From NCBI GenBank assembly GCA_020829485.1, contig JAIVFU010000008.1, positions 1 to 64,000 on the forward strand: a stretch of 64,000 bases of DNA, read 5' to 3'. The first letter of the stretch is position 1; each line of letters begins with the position of its first letter. The stretch comes from Nostoc sp. CHAB 5834 (GTDB lineage: Bacteria; Cyanobacteriota; Cyanobacteriia; Cyanobacteriales; Nostocaceae). Under the pieces are notes generated by a model. It was given only the letters and a program-made list of their open reading frames with translations. It was not told the origin of the DNA and ran no database searches. Below are positions 1 to 8,642 of this stretch, piece after piece. Made by a program: the position numbers and the translations under genes.

Positions 1-658
1 TTTGCAGTATTTCTTCTCCCGATTTTTTCCTCGAATCTAGCTTTTGCGTCATGTATCATATTTTATTATATTGCTTGTCCCTCGCTGACTTTATTTTTTC
101 TCCTCCCCCTACTTATTGAGCCGATACATATCTTATACTTTCGGGTTAGTCCTTGATATTTGAAATAGTCTTATGCTCAATAATCTCATTCTTGTGACTA
201 TTGAGCAATTAACAATTATTTTTATTGAACAATGCGTGTTTTTTTCTCCTTTAAAAATTCTGATAATTTAGAGCGAAACCTAGTACCGCAAGGCGGAAGT
301 CACGCATTCAAAAGTTTTGTATATCAAGGCTTTTGCAAATTTTAAAATGGTAGGTTGATTTACGCCGCGCTGTACTAGTGCAAAAAGGCAGTGCTGATGA
401 AGCAAGTTTCACAACCAAGTATGAAAGTGGTCTTTCCCCACTCACCACTCACGACTCCCTACTCCCAACTTTCAAGTCAGAAGCCAGGGAGGAAAGAGCA
501 AGCCCCATACACAAATGTAGAGGCTTCGTTGGCGCATTGCGCCTGTTTAGGAGACGCGATCGCATTTGTTACAACCAATATAGCTACCAATTTTTTAACG
601 ATTGATAACTAAAGCAACGCCGATATTTTTTCTTTCTCCTTGCTCCTTTGCTTTTTGC
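1..658. other. Intergenic, no gene recognised
   Basis: AT-rich stretch at the window edge. Short open frames around 378-612 lie in two overlapping frames, have no recognisable protein features, and run through low-complexity text of the kind seen in Nostoc spacers (CACTCACCACTCACGACTCC). I see no gene here. The HNH gene on the minus strand ends just downstream. Confidence 0.6.
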
Positions 659-1156
659 TCAAAGACCTATAACATACTTTTGCCACTCTGTATGGAGTCC
701 ACTCTTAAGATGTTTGCTGACCTCGAAATAGAGGCTGCTATAAGGTTGGCGAGGAGGATGACGTAAAGGCATGTGAGCTTCATTGGGAGTTCGACTGCCT
801 TTTTTGACATTGCAACGCACACAAGCAGTCACAATGTTCTCCCAGCTATCACCTCCGCCGCGCGATCGCGGTATTACATGGTCTAGGGTCAACTCATCCC
901 CTGTATAACCACAGTATTGACACGCATGACCGTCACGGTGCAATATATTTCGGCGAGTCAGAGGAATTTCTTTATAAGGAACACGCACGTAATGACGCAA
1001 CCTGATCACGGTCGGTAACGGAAAATCCGAGTATAGGAATTTCCCGTTGTGTTCCACGCGTTCTGCTTTGCCCTTAATTAAAAGAACCACAGCACGACGC
1101 CAACTCGTTATATTGAGAGGTTCGTAAGAGGCGTTTAAGACTAAAACCTTCCCCAT
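659..1156 (-). CDS. HNH endonuclease family protein
   Basis: 165-residue protein with one HNH nuclease domain. The core covers about residues 77-120: a CxxC pair (C79, C82), the catalytic LDH (H93), the IPRSRGG turn, the mid-motif N107 and a second CxxC pair (C112, C115) that would bind structural zinc. The N-terminal half is a conserved DNA-contact region typical of the stand-alone HNH proteins found as single chromosomal genes in nearly all cyanobacteria. The ATG at 1156 is the only good start. It is divergent from alanine racemase with about 300 bp between. The cellular role of this subfamily is not known to me; there is no sign of a restriction or intron context. Confidence 0.88.
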   Translation of the reverse strand: MGKVLVLNASYEPLNITSWRRAVVLLIKGKAERVEHNGKFLYSDFPLPTVIRLRHYVRVPYKEIPLTRRNILHRDGHACQYCGYTGDELTLDHVIPRSRGGGDSWENIVTACVRCNVKKGSRTPNEAHMPLRHPPRQPYSSLYFEVSKHLKSGLHTEWQKYVIGL

Positions 1157-1459
1157 TTATCTGCGCTCAGGGTATTAGCTTTACATAAATGTTAACACAA
1201 ATACATCCTACTAGGGAGATGAGAATAAATTATACTTTCAGGATAATTCGGCAATTAAGTTATAGGTTAAAAGTTGAGAAGTGAGGAGCGTCTCTGGCTT
1301 TGTTCGCAAGTTATAAATCTTAACTTTTATTTTACTACTGCAACATCTTGTATCAATTCCAATATGAAGGTTACACTTCCTATTTAATCTGATCTCGCTT
1401 TAGTAAGCGTGTATAGATAACTTGGAAGTTTAGCCGTGGTGGGATAGGAGTCAGTACAA
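1157..1459. promoter_or_regulatory. Divergent spacer between HNH gene and alr
   Basis: About 300 bp separating two divergent genes, so it must hold both promoters. It is AT-rich with no ORF. I could not assign convincing -35/-10 boxes or a known operator. Confidence 0.4.
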
Positions 1460-2647
1460 ATGTTAAGTCGCAAACAAATCTCTGGTGTAGTTCCTAATCA
1501 GCAGTGCGACACCTACGCGTGGTTTTCGCAACGAGCTTGGGTAGAAATTGATTTAGGGGCGTTGTCGTACAACGTAAAGCAATTGGTACAGTTTTTATCG
1601 CCGCGTACTGAGTTGATGGCAGTAGTAAAAGCTGATGCTTATGGACATGGTGCGGTAACAGTCGCCCAAACTGCCATCGAATCGGGAGCGAGTTGGCTGG
1701 GAGTCGCTACAGTTCCAGAAGCGATTCAATTGCGAGAAGGCGGGATTCAAGCCCCAATTTTGATTTTAGGGGCAACTCATACACCAGAGCAGATTCATGC
1801 GATCGCACATTGGAAACTTCAACCCACACTCTGTAGCCCTAAACAAGCTTTAGTATTTTCTGATACTCTAGAATCCATAAAATATGATTCTCCCATACCC
1901 GTACACATCAAATTAGACACGGGAATGTCTAGGTTGGGAACTAATTGGCAGCAAGCTGGTGAATTTGTGCAATTAGTGCAGCGCTTACCACATCTATCTA
2001 TTGCCAGTATTTATTCTCATTTGGCAACAGCAGATGATCCTGATACTACGGCAATGGAAGAACAGCATAGACGATTTGAGGAAGCGATCGCTCAAATCAA
2101 AGCAATGGGAATTGAGCCACCCTGCTTGCACTTAGCAAACTCAGCCGCCGCACTTACAGATCCGACATTACACTACGACATTGTGCGAGTAGGTTTAGCT
2201 GTTTACGGACTCTACCCAGCAACCCATTTACAAAATGCGATCGATCTCAAGCCGGTTTTGCAACTTAAGGCACGAGTTACCCAAGTTAAAACAATTGCCG
2301 CAAGAACAGCTGTTAGCTACGGGCATCAATTTATTGCCCCGCGTGAACTTTGCATCGCCGTCGTAGGAATTGGTTATGCTGACGGTGTGCCTCGTAATCT
2401 TTCTAACAAAATGCAGGCGTTAATTCGCGGTCAGCGAGTTTCGCAAATTGGGACAATTACAATGGATCAGTTGATGCTGGATGTGAGTGCTATACCCAAT
2501 CTTCAAGAAGGGGAAATAGTCACTTTGCTAGGAGAACAGGGAAAAGAACAAATTTCAGCAGACGATTGGGCAGAACAACTAAACACTATTTCCTGGGAAA
2601 TTCTTTGTGGGTTTAAGCATCGTCTGCCTCGTGTTGCGGTCATGTAA
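1460..2647 (+). CDS. alr: Alanine racemase
   Basis: 395-residue PLP enzyme that interconverts L- and D-alanine for peptidoglycan. It has the fold-type III TIM-barrel N-terminal domain with the PLP lysine in VVKADAYGHG (K57), the HIKLDTGMSRLG strand, the HLANSAA segment, and the C-terminal beta domain with the catalytic tyrosine in SYGHQF (Y287) and the GYADG and TMDQLMLD motifs. Length is slightly above the usual 360-380 because of an N-terminal extension of about 20 residues, so the true start could be internal. Cytoplasmic and expected to be essential. It stands alone, followed by a tRNA-Leu. Confidence 0.96.
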   Translation: MLSRKQISGVVPNQQCDTYAWFSQRAWVEIDLGALSYNVKQLVQFLSPRTELMAVVKADAYGHGAVTVAQTAIESGASWLGVATVPEAIQLREGGIQAPILILGATHTPEQIHAIAHWKLQPTLCSPKQALVFSDTLESIKYDSPIPVHIKLDTGMSRLGTNWQQAGEFVQLVQRLPHLSIASIYSHLATADDPDTTAMEEQHRRFEEAIAQIKAMGIEPPCLHLANSAAALTDPTLHYDIVRVGLAVYGLYPATHLQNAIDLKPVLQLKARVTQVKTIAARTAVSYGHQFIAPRELCIAVVGIGYADGVPRNLSNKMQALIRGQRVSQIGTITMDQLMLDVSAIPNLQEGEIVTLLGEQGKEQISADDWAEQLNTISWEILCGFKHRLPRVAVM

Positions 2648-2685
2648 GTAAAACGACGTAAATAATTTGATTACAATAATTTTAC

Positions 2686-2730
2686 ATTACTTCACATAGT
2701 TCGATTTATTCGCACCGACTTACTTAATTG
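2686..2730 (+). repeat. Partial copy of a 170-bp interspersed repeat
   Basis: The text from TTTTACATTACTT to the GACTTACTTAATT end closely matches the right-hand end of the inverted-repeat element at 46908-47077. Only the right part is present here, between alr and the tRNA. Confidence 0.6.
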
Positions 2731-2868
2731 GGTATGGGCTTGGGATTAGGGCAGAGGTAACAGGTGACAGGTTATAGGGAATAATCTATACCCTGTAGCC
2801 TATTCTCTTCTTTACTTCCCACTCCCTATTGCCAAAAATAATTTCTCATGGTATGATAGTAAACTGAT

Positions 2869-2950
2869 GCGGATGTGGCGGAATTGGCAGACGCGCTAGA
2901 TTTAGGTTCTAGTTCCGAGAGGAGTGAAGGTTCAAGTCCTTTCATCCGCA
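2869..2950 (+). tRNA. tRNA-Leu (UAG)
   Basis: 82-nt class II tRNA. The acceptor GCGGATG pairs with CATCCGC and is followed by discriminator A. The anticodon stem CTAGA/TCTAG encloses the loop TTTAGGT, giving anticodon UAG, which reads CUN leucine codons. A long variable arm lies between the anticodon stem and the TTCAAGTCC T-loop, as expected for Leu. CCA is not encoded. Confidence 0.96.
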
Positions 2951-3115
2951 TTTTTAATAATTGTTTTTGTCTGTGACAGATTATTGTCATTGAGACAAAC
3001 ACATTAATCACGCGATAAATGAAATATAAATCATCATAAACACATTATGTGTTTATGATAATTCTTAATTAGATTTTTTGTAGATTCTTTATTTTGCCAA
3101 TTTTCTTTGCTCATT

Positions 3116-4192
3116 TTACCAACTACGGAGCGCGAAATTCTTTCCTGGTCTAACACCTGGGTTTTTAAGGCGGATACGATACAAGCTATTTCTCGCCGTG
3201 ATGTACAAAGTTTTATAATCATTGTCTCCCCACGCCAAGTTAGCTGGAACTTCTGGGACTTCAATAATACCTAGTAGATTGCCCGCAGGTGAAAAAACCC
3301 ACACTCCTCCAGGCCCCGTACTATAAACATTCCCTTTAATATCTACTTTTATTCCATCTGGAACTCCTTCCTTACCGGGATATTTTTGTTGGGCAAAAAT
3401 ACGTGCATTTTTCAAAAGACCATTGGAATTAACATCAAAGATACGGATATGGCCTGTTTCAGAATCATTGACATATAGTTTGGTTTCATCAGGAGAAAAG
3501 GCGATGCCATTGGGACGGACAAAATCTTTAGCTAATAGAGTTAATTTCCCATCTGATGTCAGACGATAAACACCATAAAAACCTAATTCTTTTTGTTGTG
3601 GTTTAATACCATAGGGTGGATCTGTAAAGTAGATACTTCCATCTGATTTCACTACTAAATCGTTTGGGCTATTAAGTCGTTTTCCTTGGTAATGGCTAAC
3701 AAGTGTGGCTAATTTGCCATTTTTTTCTGTACGAGATACACGACGGTTACTGTGTTCGGCAGTAATTAAATGCCCTTGAAGGTCAAAGGTGTTACCATTA
3801 GCATTACCAGAAGGATGGCGGAAAATCTGCAATTTTTGATTAGGTTGCCATTGATAAATTGTATTGGCAGGAATATCACTTAAAAGTAGAAAACCATTTG
3901 GATGCCAAAGCGGCCCCTCTGTAAATTTAAAATTTCTAGCAATTTTCTTAACTTTAGTATTCTTGTCAATAATGCTTTGTAAACTATCCTTTGCTCCAGT
4001 CGGGCTTGTGATTGGTTCAGCTTGCCAAACTACTTGATCAAAAATACGTGTATCACTTGTGTCTAATAATACTGCTTTAGTCTTAGCTCTTTCCCCTTGA
4101 CAAGGATACAAAATACTCATCAAGATAATACTGATTCCCATAGTTACGGGAATTGAAGCTAGTTTTATATTCTTAATAAACCTAGATTGCAT
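3116..4192 (-). CDS. Secreted SMP-30/gluconolactonase-like beta-propeller protein
   Basis: 358 residues. An N-terminal hydrophobic segment (about 10-30) ending near CQGE looks like a Sec signal peptide or lipoprotein-like leader, so the protein is probably exported. The body carries SMP-30/Gluconolactonase/LRE repeats: NSPNDLVVKSDGSIYFTDPP, RPNGIAFSPDE and VPDGIKVDIKGNVYSTG, with the Asn and Asp residues that bind Ca/Zn in this family. Family members hydrolyse sugar lactones; the substrate here is unknown. It is divergent from a PQQ-type sugar dehydrogenase gene only 24 bp away, which suggests that the lactone made by the dehydrogenase could be opened by this enzyme. Confidence 0.85.
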   Translation of the reverse strand: MQSRFIKNIKLASIPVTMGISIILMSILYPCQGERAKTKAVLLDTSDTRIFDQVVWQAEPITSPTGAKDSLQSIIDKNTKVKKIARNFKFTEGPLWHPNGFLLLSDIPANTIYQWQPNQKLQIFRHPSGNANGNTFDLQGHLITAEHSNRRVSRTEKNGKLATLVSHYQGKRLNSPNDLVVKSDGSIYFTDPPYGIKPQQKELGFYGVYRLTSDGKLTLLAKDFVRPNGIAFSPDETKLYVNDSETGHIRIFDVNSNGLLKNARIFAQQKYPGKEGVPDGIKVDIKGNVYSTGPGGVWVFSPAGNLLGIIEVPEVPANLAWGDNDYKTLYITARNSLYRIRLKNPGVRPGKNFALRSW

Positions 4193-4216
4193 AAACTAAA
4201 ACCTATTTATAACTGA
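4193..4216. promoter_or_regulatory. Very short divergent spacer
   Basis: Only 24 bp separate the ATG codons of the lactonase-like and sugar-dehydrogenase-like genes, and there is no Shine-Dalgarno for either. Promoters must overlap the opposite coding regions, or one or both real starts lie further inside. Confidence 0.4.
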
Positions 4217-5701
4217 ATGATGAAAAAATTATACCTTTCAATTGGTATCTCCATAGCCTTGCTTTTCAACTTAGTCTTTTCTAATATTTCTTCGGCTCAA
4301 ATTACAGACCCCATTCCTGAAAAGATTGAAAAATCACAGATTTCCGTAGGTATACAAGAAGTTGTACAAATACCCAAAAGCGTTATAGCGCCAAGTCAAG
4401 AGAGAATCGCAAGATTGAATATGTTAGCCAATACAGGTGATGGTAGCGGCAGGTTATTCGTCAATGATATGCGTGGCAAACTCTATGTAATTAATAATAA
4501 TCAAGCCTCAGTTTACATGGATTTACAGCGACTACTATCTTTAGGCTTTAGTGATAAAAGCACTCAACAAGGTTTCTCTTATTTCGCTTTCCATCCAGAA
4601 TTTAGGCAAAATGGAATTTTTTATACTGTACACAGTGAAGACAAAAAAAACTCCATTCCTGATTTTCCTGTGAGAAAAACAATTATTAATAGGGCAGGTA
4701 AAATCATCAAAAGTTCTCACCAGGACGTAGTTCTAGAATGGAAAACTACTAATCCTGCTGCTAATACTTTTTCTGGAACTTTTCGAGAAATTCTGCGGAT
4801 TGAACAGCCATATCCAGACCATAATATCGGGCAATTGGGCTTTAATCCTAATGCTAAACCTAGAGATGTTGATTATGGAATGTTGTACATTGCTACAGCA
4901 GACGGAGGAAGTGACGGCTTTCCTGTGAGCAATACAGATCCTTTAGATAATGGACAAGACTTGAGTACACCTCTAGGAAAAATTCTGCGTATAGATCCTT
5001 TTGGTAGGAATAGCGCTAACGGTAAGTACGGCATCCCTAAAGATAATCCTTTTGCTCAGGATAACAACCGCAAAACTTTAGGGGAAATTTGGGCTTATGG
5101 GTTACGTAATCCCCATCGTTTTAGTTGGGATACAGGTGGCGAAGGCAAGATGTTAATTGTTGATATCGGTCAAGCTTTGATTGAAGAAATCAATCTTGGG
5201 AGAAAAGGCGCTAACTACGGATGGGGGAATCGTGAGGGAAGGTGGGTGATAGATGAAAAGAATCAGAATGTTCTATTTCCTTTACCTCAAGATGATGCCA
5301 AGTATGGTTACACATATCCAGTCGCTCAATATGACCATGATAAACCTGTTGGTTGGCAGGGTTCTTATGCGGTTGCGATCGCAGGCGGTTATGTTTATAG
5401 AGGTAAAGCCATTCCTGAATTAGTAGGTCAGTATATTTTTGCTGACTTTGCCAACGATGGACGTTTTTTTCATGTACCTGTAGATGAACTTGTTAATGGT
5501 AAACAGGCAAAGATTAAAGAACTCAGACTATTTGATGGTCAAAAAGAAGGTTCTTTTCTAGAAATCATTGCTAGTAAACGTTCTGATGTCAGGTTTGGGG
5601 TAGACGAAGAGGGGGAAATTTACGTAACCTCTAAGAGCGATGGTAAGGTAAGAAAAATTGTTCGTTCTCCATATAGCAATCCTAAATCTTTTGCGAGATA
5701 A
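4217..5701 (+). CDS. PQQ-dependent sugar (glucose/sorbosone) dehydrogenase family protein
   Basis: 494 residues starting with a clear Sec signal peptide (MMKKLYLS then a hydrophobic core to about residue 27), so periplasmic or secreted. The rest is a GSDH-type six-bladed propeller: GDGSGRLFVNDMRGKLYV in blade 1, AFHPEF, LYIATADGG, GKILRIDP, YGLRNPHRFSWD, NYGWGNREG, GGYVYRG and YIFADFANDGR. These regions hold the PQQ and Ca ligands of soluble glucose dehydrogenases. Whether PQQ is really used is unproven, since no PQQ synthesis gene is in view. It is divergently paired with the lactonase-like gene, a plausible sugar-to-lactone-to-acid pair. Confidence 0.87.
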   Translation: MMKKLYLSIGISIALLFNLVFSNISSAQITDPIPEKIEKSQISVGIQEVVQIPKSVIAPSQERIARLNMLANTGDGSGRLFVNDMRGKLYVINNNQASVYMDLQRLLSLGFSDKSTQQGFSYFAFHPEFRQNGIFYTVHSEDKKNSIPDFPVRKTIINRAGKIIKSSHQDVVLEWKTTNPAANTFSGTFREILRIEQPYPDHNIGQLGFNPNAKPRDVDYGMLYIATADGGSDGFPVSNTDPLDNGQDLSTPLGKILRIDPFGRNSANGKYGIPKDNPFAQDNNRKTLGEIWAYGLRNPHRFSWDTGGEGKMLIVDIGQALIEEINLGRKGANYGWGNREGRWVIDEKNQNVLFPLPQDDAKYGYTYPVAQYDHDKPVGWQGSYAVAIAGGYVYRGKAIPELVGQYIFADFANDGRFFHVPVDELVNGKQAKIKELRLFDGQKEGSFLEIIASKRSDVRFGVDEEGEIYVTSKSDGKVRKIVRSPYSNPKSFAR

Positions 5702-5726
5702 ATACGTATGTGCGATCGCACGGTTC

Positions 5727-5768
5727 GAGGAAGCTTTGGATTATCTCTAACTTCAGTTAGGCTTCCTC
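5727..5768 (+). terminator. Hairpin downstream of sugar dehydrogenase
   Basis: GAGGAAGC (5727-5734) and GCTTCCTC (5761-5768) form an 8-bp stem, with an inner TAACTTCAGTTA palindrome in the loop. There is no U-run after it, so a factor-independent terminator is not certain. Confidence 0.4.
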
Positions 5769-5941
5769 TGAGAGTTGTGTAACAATCACATTCGTCTCAT
5801 AAATATGTTGGTTTCTGCTGATAAGGCTTCCGCAGCCTCCACCGAGCTATGAACAGTGAAATAAGAAAACTATTTTTGGACTTATATCTCTGTTCATGAA
5901 ACTAAAACATATAAAAAAACAATTTATTATTATCAATTAAC

Positions 5942-6166
5942 CAGTATTATTACTGTGGTCAAGTTGACGTTACTCAATGGAAAGTGGCTTCATCTAGCCC
6001 TATCTGCTCAAAAAATAGAGTTCGCTTAAGTGTAAATACAGAAGTTCAAATATATTACTATCTACAAAATCAGTATTATTCCTGTGGTCAGATTGGGGTT
6101 ACTCAATGGAAAGTGGCTTCATATAGTCTTGACATTTTTATGTCTTATTGTCCAAAAAACCTGTAA
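5942..6166 (+). other. Reading frame with two copies of a 43-codon repeat (possible gene remnant)
   Basis: A 52-bp sequence (TACTGTGG/TCCTGTGG ... ACTCAATGGAAAGTGGCTTC) occurs at 5942-5993 and again at 6071-6122, exactly 129 bp apart, so the two copies stay in one frame. That frame is open from about 5915 to the TAA at 6166 and reads QYYxCGQ..VTQWKVAS twice. The only ATG is at 5984, inside the first copy. It may be the C-terminal tail of a lost repeat protein, or a tandem DNA repeat. I do not recognise a family. Confidence 0.35.
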
Positions 6167-6219
6167 ATCTCAGTAACAGCAAGTAAATTATTATTAATCT
6201 ACTTGCTGTTACTGAGATT
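6166..6219 (+). terminator. Perfect 20-bp inverted repeat
   Basis: AATCTCAGTAACAGCAAGTA (6166-6185) is followed after a 14-nt AT-rich loop by its exact complement (6200-6219). It begins on the last base of the TAA of the repeat-containing frame. A strong bidirectional hairpin, but without a T-tract, so either a transcription block or a small mobile palindrome. Confidence 0.5.
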
Positions 6220-6389
6220 CGATCATTTGAAAATGACGCTGCTTTCGTTGAGTTTAACCACCAAGTCTAGATATAAACTGATGTACTTGAAAATGCAAAA
6301 GTTTGATGCTTTTTACTTGATTTCAATTGTGGAATAACTCTATACGAATTTAGCTTACACGTATCGAATTTAGCTGAAGTAAAAGCAAA

Positions 6390-7457
6390 ATGAGCACAAC
6401 TCCTATAGGTAGCTACAGGTTGTTCCAGAAACTACATCCGCTATCTCTGTTGGCACAATTAACCAGTCGGCGTGCTACAGGGTGCTTAAACATATTTACT
6501 GGAATGGTTTCTTGGTCAATTTATCTAGAGGACGGTAAACTTACTTATGCCTCCTATTCAGATAAAGTGTTTGAGCGGCTTGACAGTCACTTGCGACGCT
6601 TGAGCCAGCAAATTCCTGCTCTCAACAGCGCCACTCGTGTGCAGATGCGGCTAATGTTTGAGACGAAGAATGAACATCAATCAATACCCAATGCCGATTA
6701 CCAAGCTATTTGTTGGTTAGTAAATCAGGACTATATCACCTCTGTGCAAGCAGCAAGCCTGATAGACGAATTAGCAAAAGAAGTATTGGAATCATTTTTG
6801 TGTTTAAAAGAAGGTAGCTATGAATTCAGCCCGGAAAGTTCTTTGGATGAACTACCAAAGTTCTGTCGCCTGGATTTGCGGTTGCTTGTTGAACACTGTC
6901 AAAAACAGTTACGAAATCGGCAAAATATCCAGTCATCAATTCCGGCTGGTGGGAGTTCCCAAATTTTTTCTAAAATACAACCGTCTCCAGTTCAGCCACA
7001 ACTGCAAATAAAACTTGGGCAAAAGTTACTTATACCAATCAATTTTGATCTTCCTGAAAATAATAAAACTACTCAGCCAACTGTTGGTAAAAAGCTATAT
7101 ACAATTGCCTGCATTGATGATAGCCAAACAGTTTTGAATTCTATCAAACACTTTTTGGATGAAAACACATTTTCAGTTGTGATGATTAACGACCCTGTTA
7201 AGGCTTTAATGCAAATTCTTCGGAGTAAACCTGACCTGATATTGCTAGATGTTGAGATGCCAAGTTTAGATGGCTATGAGCTATGTTCCTTATTACGCAA
7301 ACATTCAGCTTTTAAACATACACCTATCATTATGGTGACTGGTAGAACAGGCTTTATTGACAGGGCAAAGGCAAAAATAGTCAGATCATCAGGATATTTG
7401 ACTAAGCCTTTTACACAATCAGAATTGCTAAAAATGGTTTTTAAACATCTTGGTTAA
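6390..7457 (+). CDS. PatA-like response regulator (PATAN domain + receiver)
   Basis: 355 residues. Residues 1-175 resemble the PATAN/DUF4388 domain first seen in PatA of Anabaena, including the LTSRRATGCL...W.IYLEDGKLTYA signature. A linker of about 55 residues follows, then a complete receiver domain (about 235-355) with the acidic pair D243/D244, phospho-acceptor D287 in LLDVEMPSLDGYELC, T317 and K339 in YLTKPF. It should be phosphorylated by the CheA hybrid encoded at the end of the same cluster. It is the first gene of a chemotaxis-like operon arranged PatA-type RR, CheY, CheW, MCP, CheA, as in the hmp/pil motility loci of Nostoc and Synechocystis PixG/PilG clusters. Which paralogous locus this is cannot be told from sequence alone. 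Confidence 0.88.
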   Translation: MSTTPIGSYRLFQKLHPLSLLAQLTSRRATGCLNIFTGMVSWSIYLEDGKLTYASYSDKVFERLDSHLRRLSQQIPALNSATRVQMRLMFETKNEHQSIPNADYQAICWLVNQDYITSVQAASLIDELAKEVLESFLCLKEGSYEFSPESSLDELPKFCRLDLRLLVEHCQKQLRNRQNIQSSIPAGGSSQIFSKIQPSPVQPQLQIKLGQKLLIPINFDLPENNKTTQPTVGKKLYTIACIDDSQTVLNSIKHFLDENTFSVVMINDPVKALMQILRSKPDLILLDVEMPSLDGYELCSLLRKHSAFKHTPIIMVTGRTGFIDRAKAKIVRSSGYLTKPFTQSELLKMVFKHLG

Positions 7458-7488
7458 TTTAGGAGTAAGAATTCAGGAGTCATAATAA

Positions 7489-7656
7489 ATGAGACAGCCA
7501 GCGAAGATATTTAAAGATTTAATAGTTTGGCAGAAAGCACATCAATTTATTTTACTAATGTACCCATTTACTGCTCAGTTTCCTAAATCAGAAATATATG
7601 GGCTTACCTCTCAATTTAGATGGGCAGCAAAGCCCATTCTGACTCCTGAATTCTAA
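7489..7656 (+). pseudogene. Truncated four-helix-bundle protein (23S intervening-sequence family)
   Basis: Frame of 55 codons reading MRQPAKIFKDLIVWQKAH...FPKSEIYGLTSQFRWAAKP, which is the N-terminal half of the four-helix-bundle family (TIGR02436/S23-type, normally about 115-125 residues). After the LTSQ.R.AA helix it is cut short by LTPEF-stop, encoded by a repeat. GAATTCAGGAGTCA (7469-7482) and its exact complement (7640-7653) flank the fragment. The remnant sits between the first and second genes of the chemotaxis-like operon and separates them. Confidence 0.7.
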
Positions 7657-7702
7657 TAAAAAATGCTAATATGTTTAATTTACTTGTTTAGGAGATTTAA
7701 TA

Positions 7703-8080
7703 GTGAGTCTAACTTTACTTGGCACAATTCTGATTGTAGAAGATTCTCCCAGTGAATTGGAATTAATGAGCCATTATCTAAAAGAAAGTGGTTACAACGT
7801 AATTAAAGCAAGTGGTGCAAAAGAGGGTTTAGAAAAAGCTGTATTAGAAAAACCAGATGTGATCGTTACTGATGTAGTAATGCCAGAAATGAGCGGATTT
7901 GAATTGTGTCGTTATCTGAGAAGAAATCCGATTACTGCAAAAGTGCCAATTGTAATTTGTAGTTCCAAAAATCAAGAAATTGACCGTTTATGGGCGATGA
8001 GACAAGGTGCTGATGCCTACATAACTAAACCTTACACCCGCGAACTTCTGCTACGTACTATTAAATCAGTGGGAATTTGA
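7703..8080 (+). CDS. CheY-like single-domain response regulator
   Basis: 125 residues, a stand-alone receiver. Acidic pair E13/D14 in IVEDSPSE, phospho-acceptor D57 in VTDVVMPEMSGFELC, S87 in the switch position and K109 in YITKPYT. It starts at GTG 7703 with AGGAG about 8 nt upstream; no ATG is available at the right place. It lies 4 bp before the CheW gene and so is cotranscribed. Expected role: carrying phosphate from the CheA hybrid to the motility output, probably type IV pili in a gliding cyanobacterium. Confidence 0.92.
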   Translation: MSLTLLGTILIVEDSPSELELMSHYLKESGYNVIKASGAKEGLEKAVLEKPDVIVTDVVMPEMSGFELCRYLRRNPITAKVPIVICSSKNQEIDRLWAMRQGADAYITKPYTRELLLRTIKSVGI

Positions 8081-8084
8081 ATCA

Positions 8085-8582
8085 ATGACTAGTATAAACA
8101 TTACACTTCCTTCAAAGGAAACCCAAAATAAGTTAGCAGACGGTTATCTAAAGTTTCAGCTAAATCAACAGACTGCTGCTGTTTTATCAATGAAACATAC
8201 GCAAGAAGCAATTATTGTACCTATTGAATCTGTAACCTCAATGCCTAATATGCCCTCGTGTATATTAGGATTAATGAATTGGCGGAGTCGGATAATTTGG
8301 GTTGTTGATTTGTCAAGAATGCTCAATTTAGAATCCCTAGATTATCGACTGCGGCAGTATAGTGCGATCGTTATCCAAGTGGAATCATTGGTGTTAGGTT
8401 TAGTTGTGCAAGAAATAAAAGGTACGACTAAGTTTATCTCTGATGATATTCATTCTCCTATAGGACAAGTGGCATCCAGTTTAGTTCCTTATTTATGTGG
8501 GTGCGTTGTGCAACAAGAAGAAATATTACTGGTATTAGATGCCCAGGCAATTGTGCAGTCTTCTATTCTCCGTAGTGATTAG
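8085..8582 (+). CDS. CheW-like chemotaxis adaptor
   Basis: 165 residues forming one CheW (SH3-like double barrel) domain: the FQLNQQTAAVLSM start, the PIESVTSMPNMPSCILGLMNWR hinge region split over strands 3-4, the LGLVVQEI strand and the LLVLDAQAI end. It should link the MCP encoded next to the CheA kinase. It follows the CheY gene by 4 bp and precedes the MCP gene by 60 bp. Confidence 0.92.
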   Translation: MTSINITLPSKETQNKLADGYLKFQLNQQTAAVLSMKHTQEAIIVPIESVTSMPNMPSCILGLMNWRSRIIWVVDLSRMLNLESLDYRLRQYSAIVIQVESLVLGLVVQEIKGTTKFISDDIHSPIGQVASSLVPYLCGCVVQQEEILLVLDAQAIVQSSILRSD

Positions 8583-8642
8583 GGTGTATTACTAAAAAGG
8601 ATTTTTAGTGTTCTTATTCACACAGTTAGGAGAATTACTTTT

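Noticed and set aside
378..612. Small genes at the left edge
   Set aside because: Two overlapping frames with no ribosome site and low-complexity, repeat-derived text.
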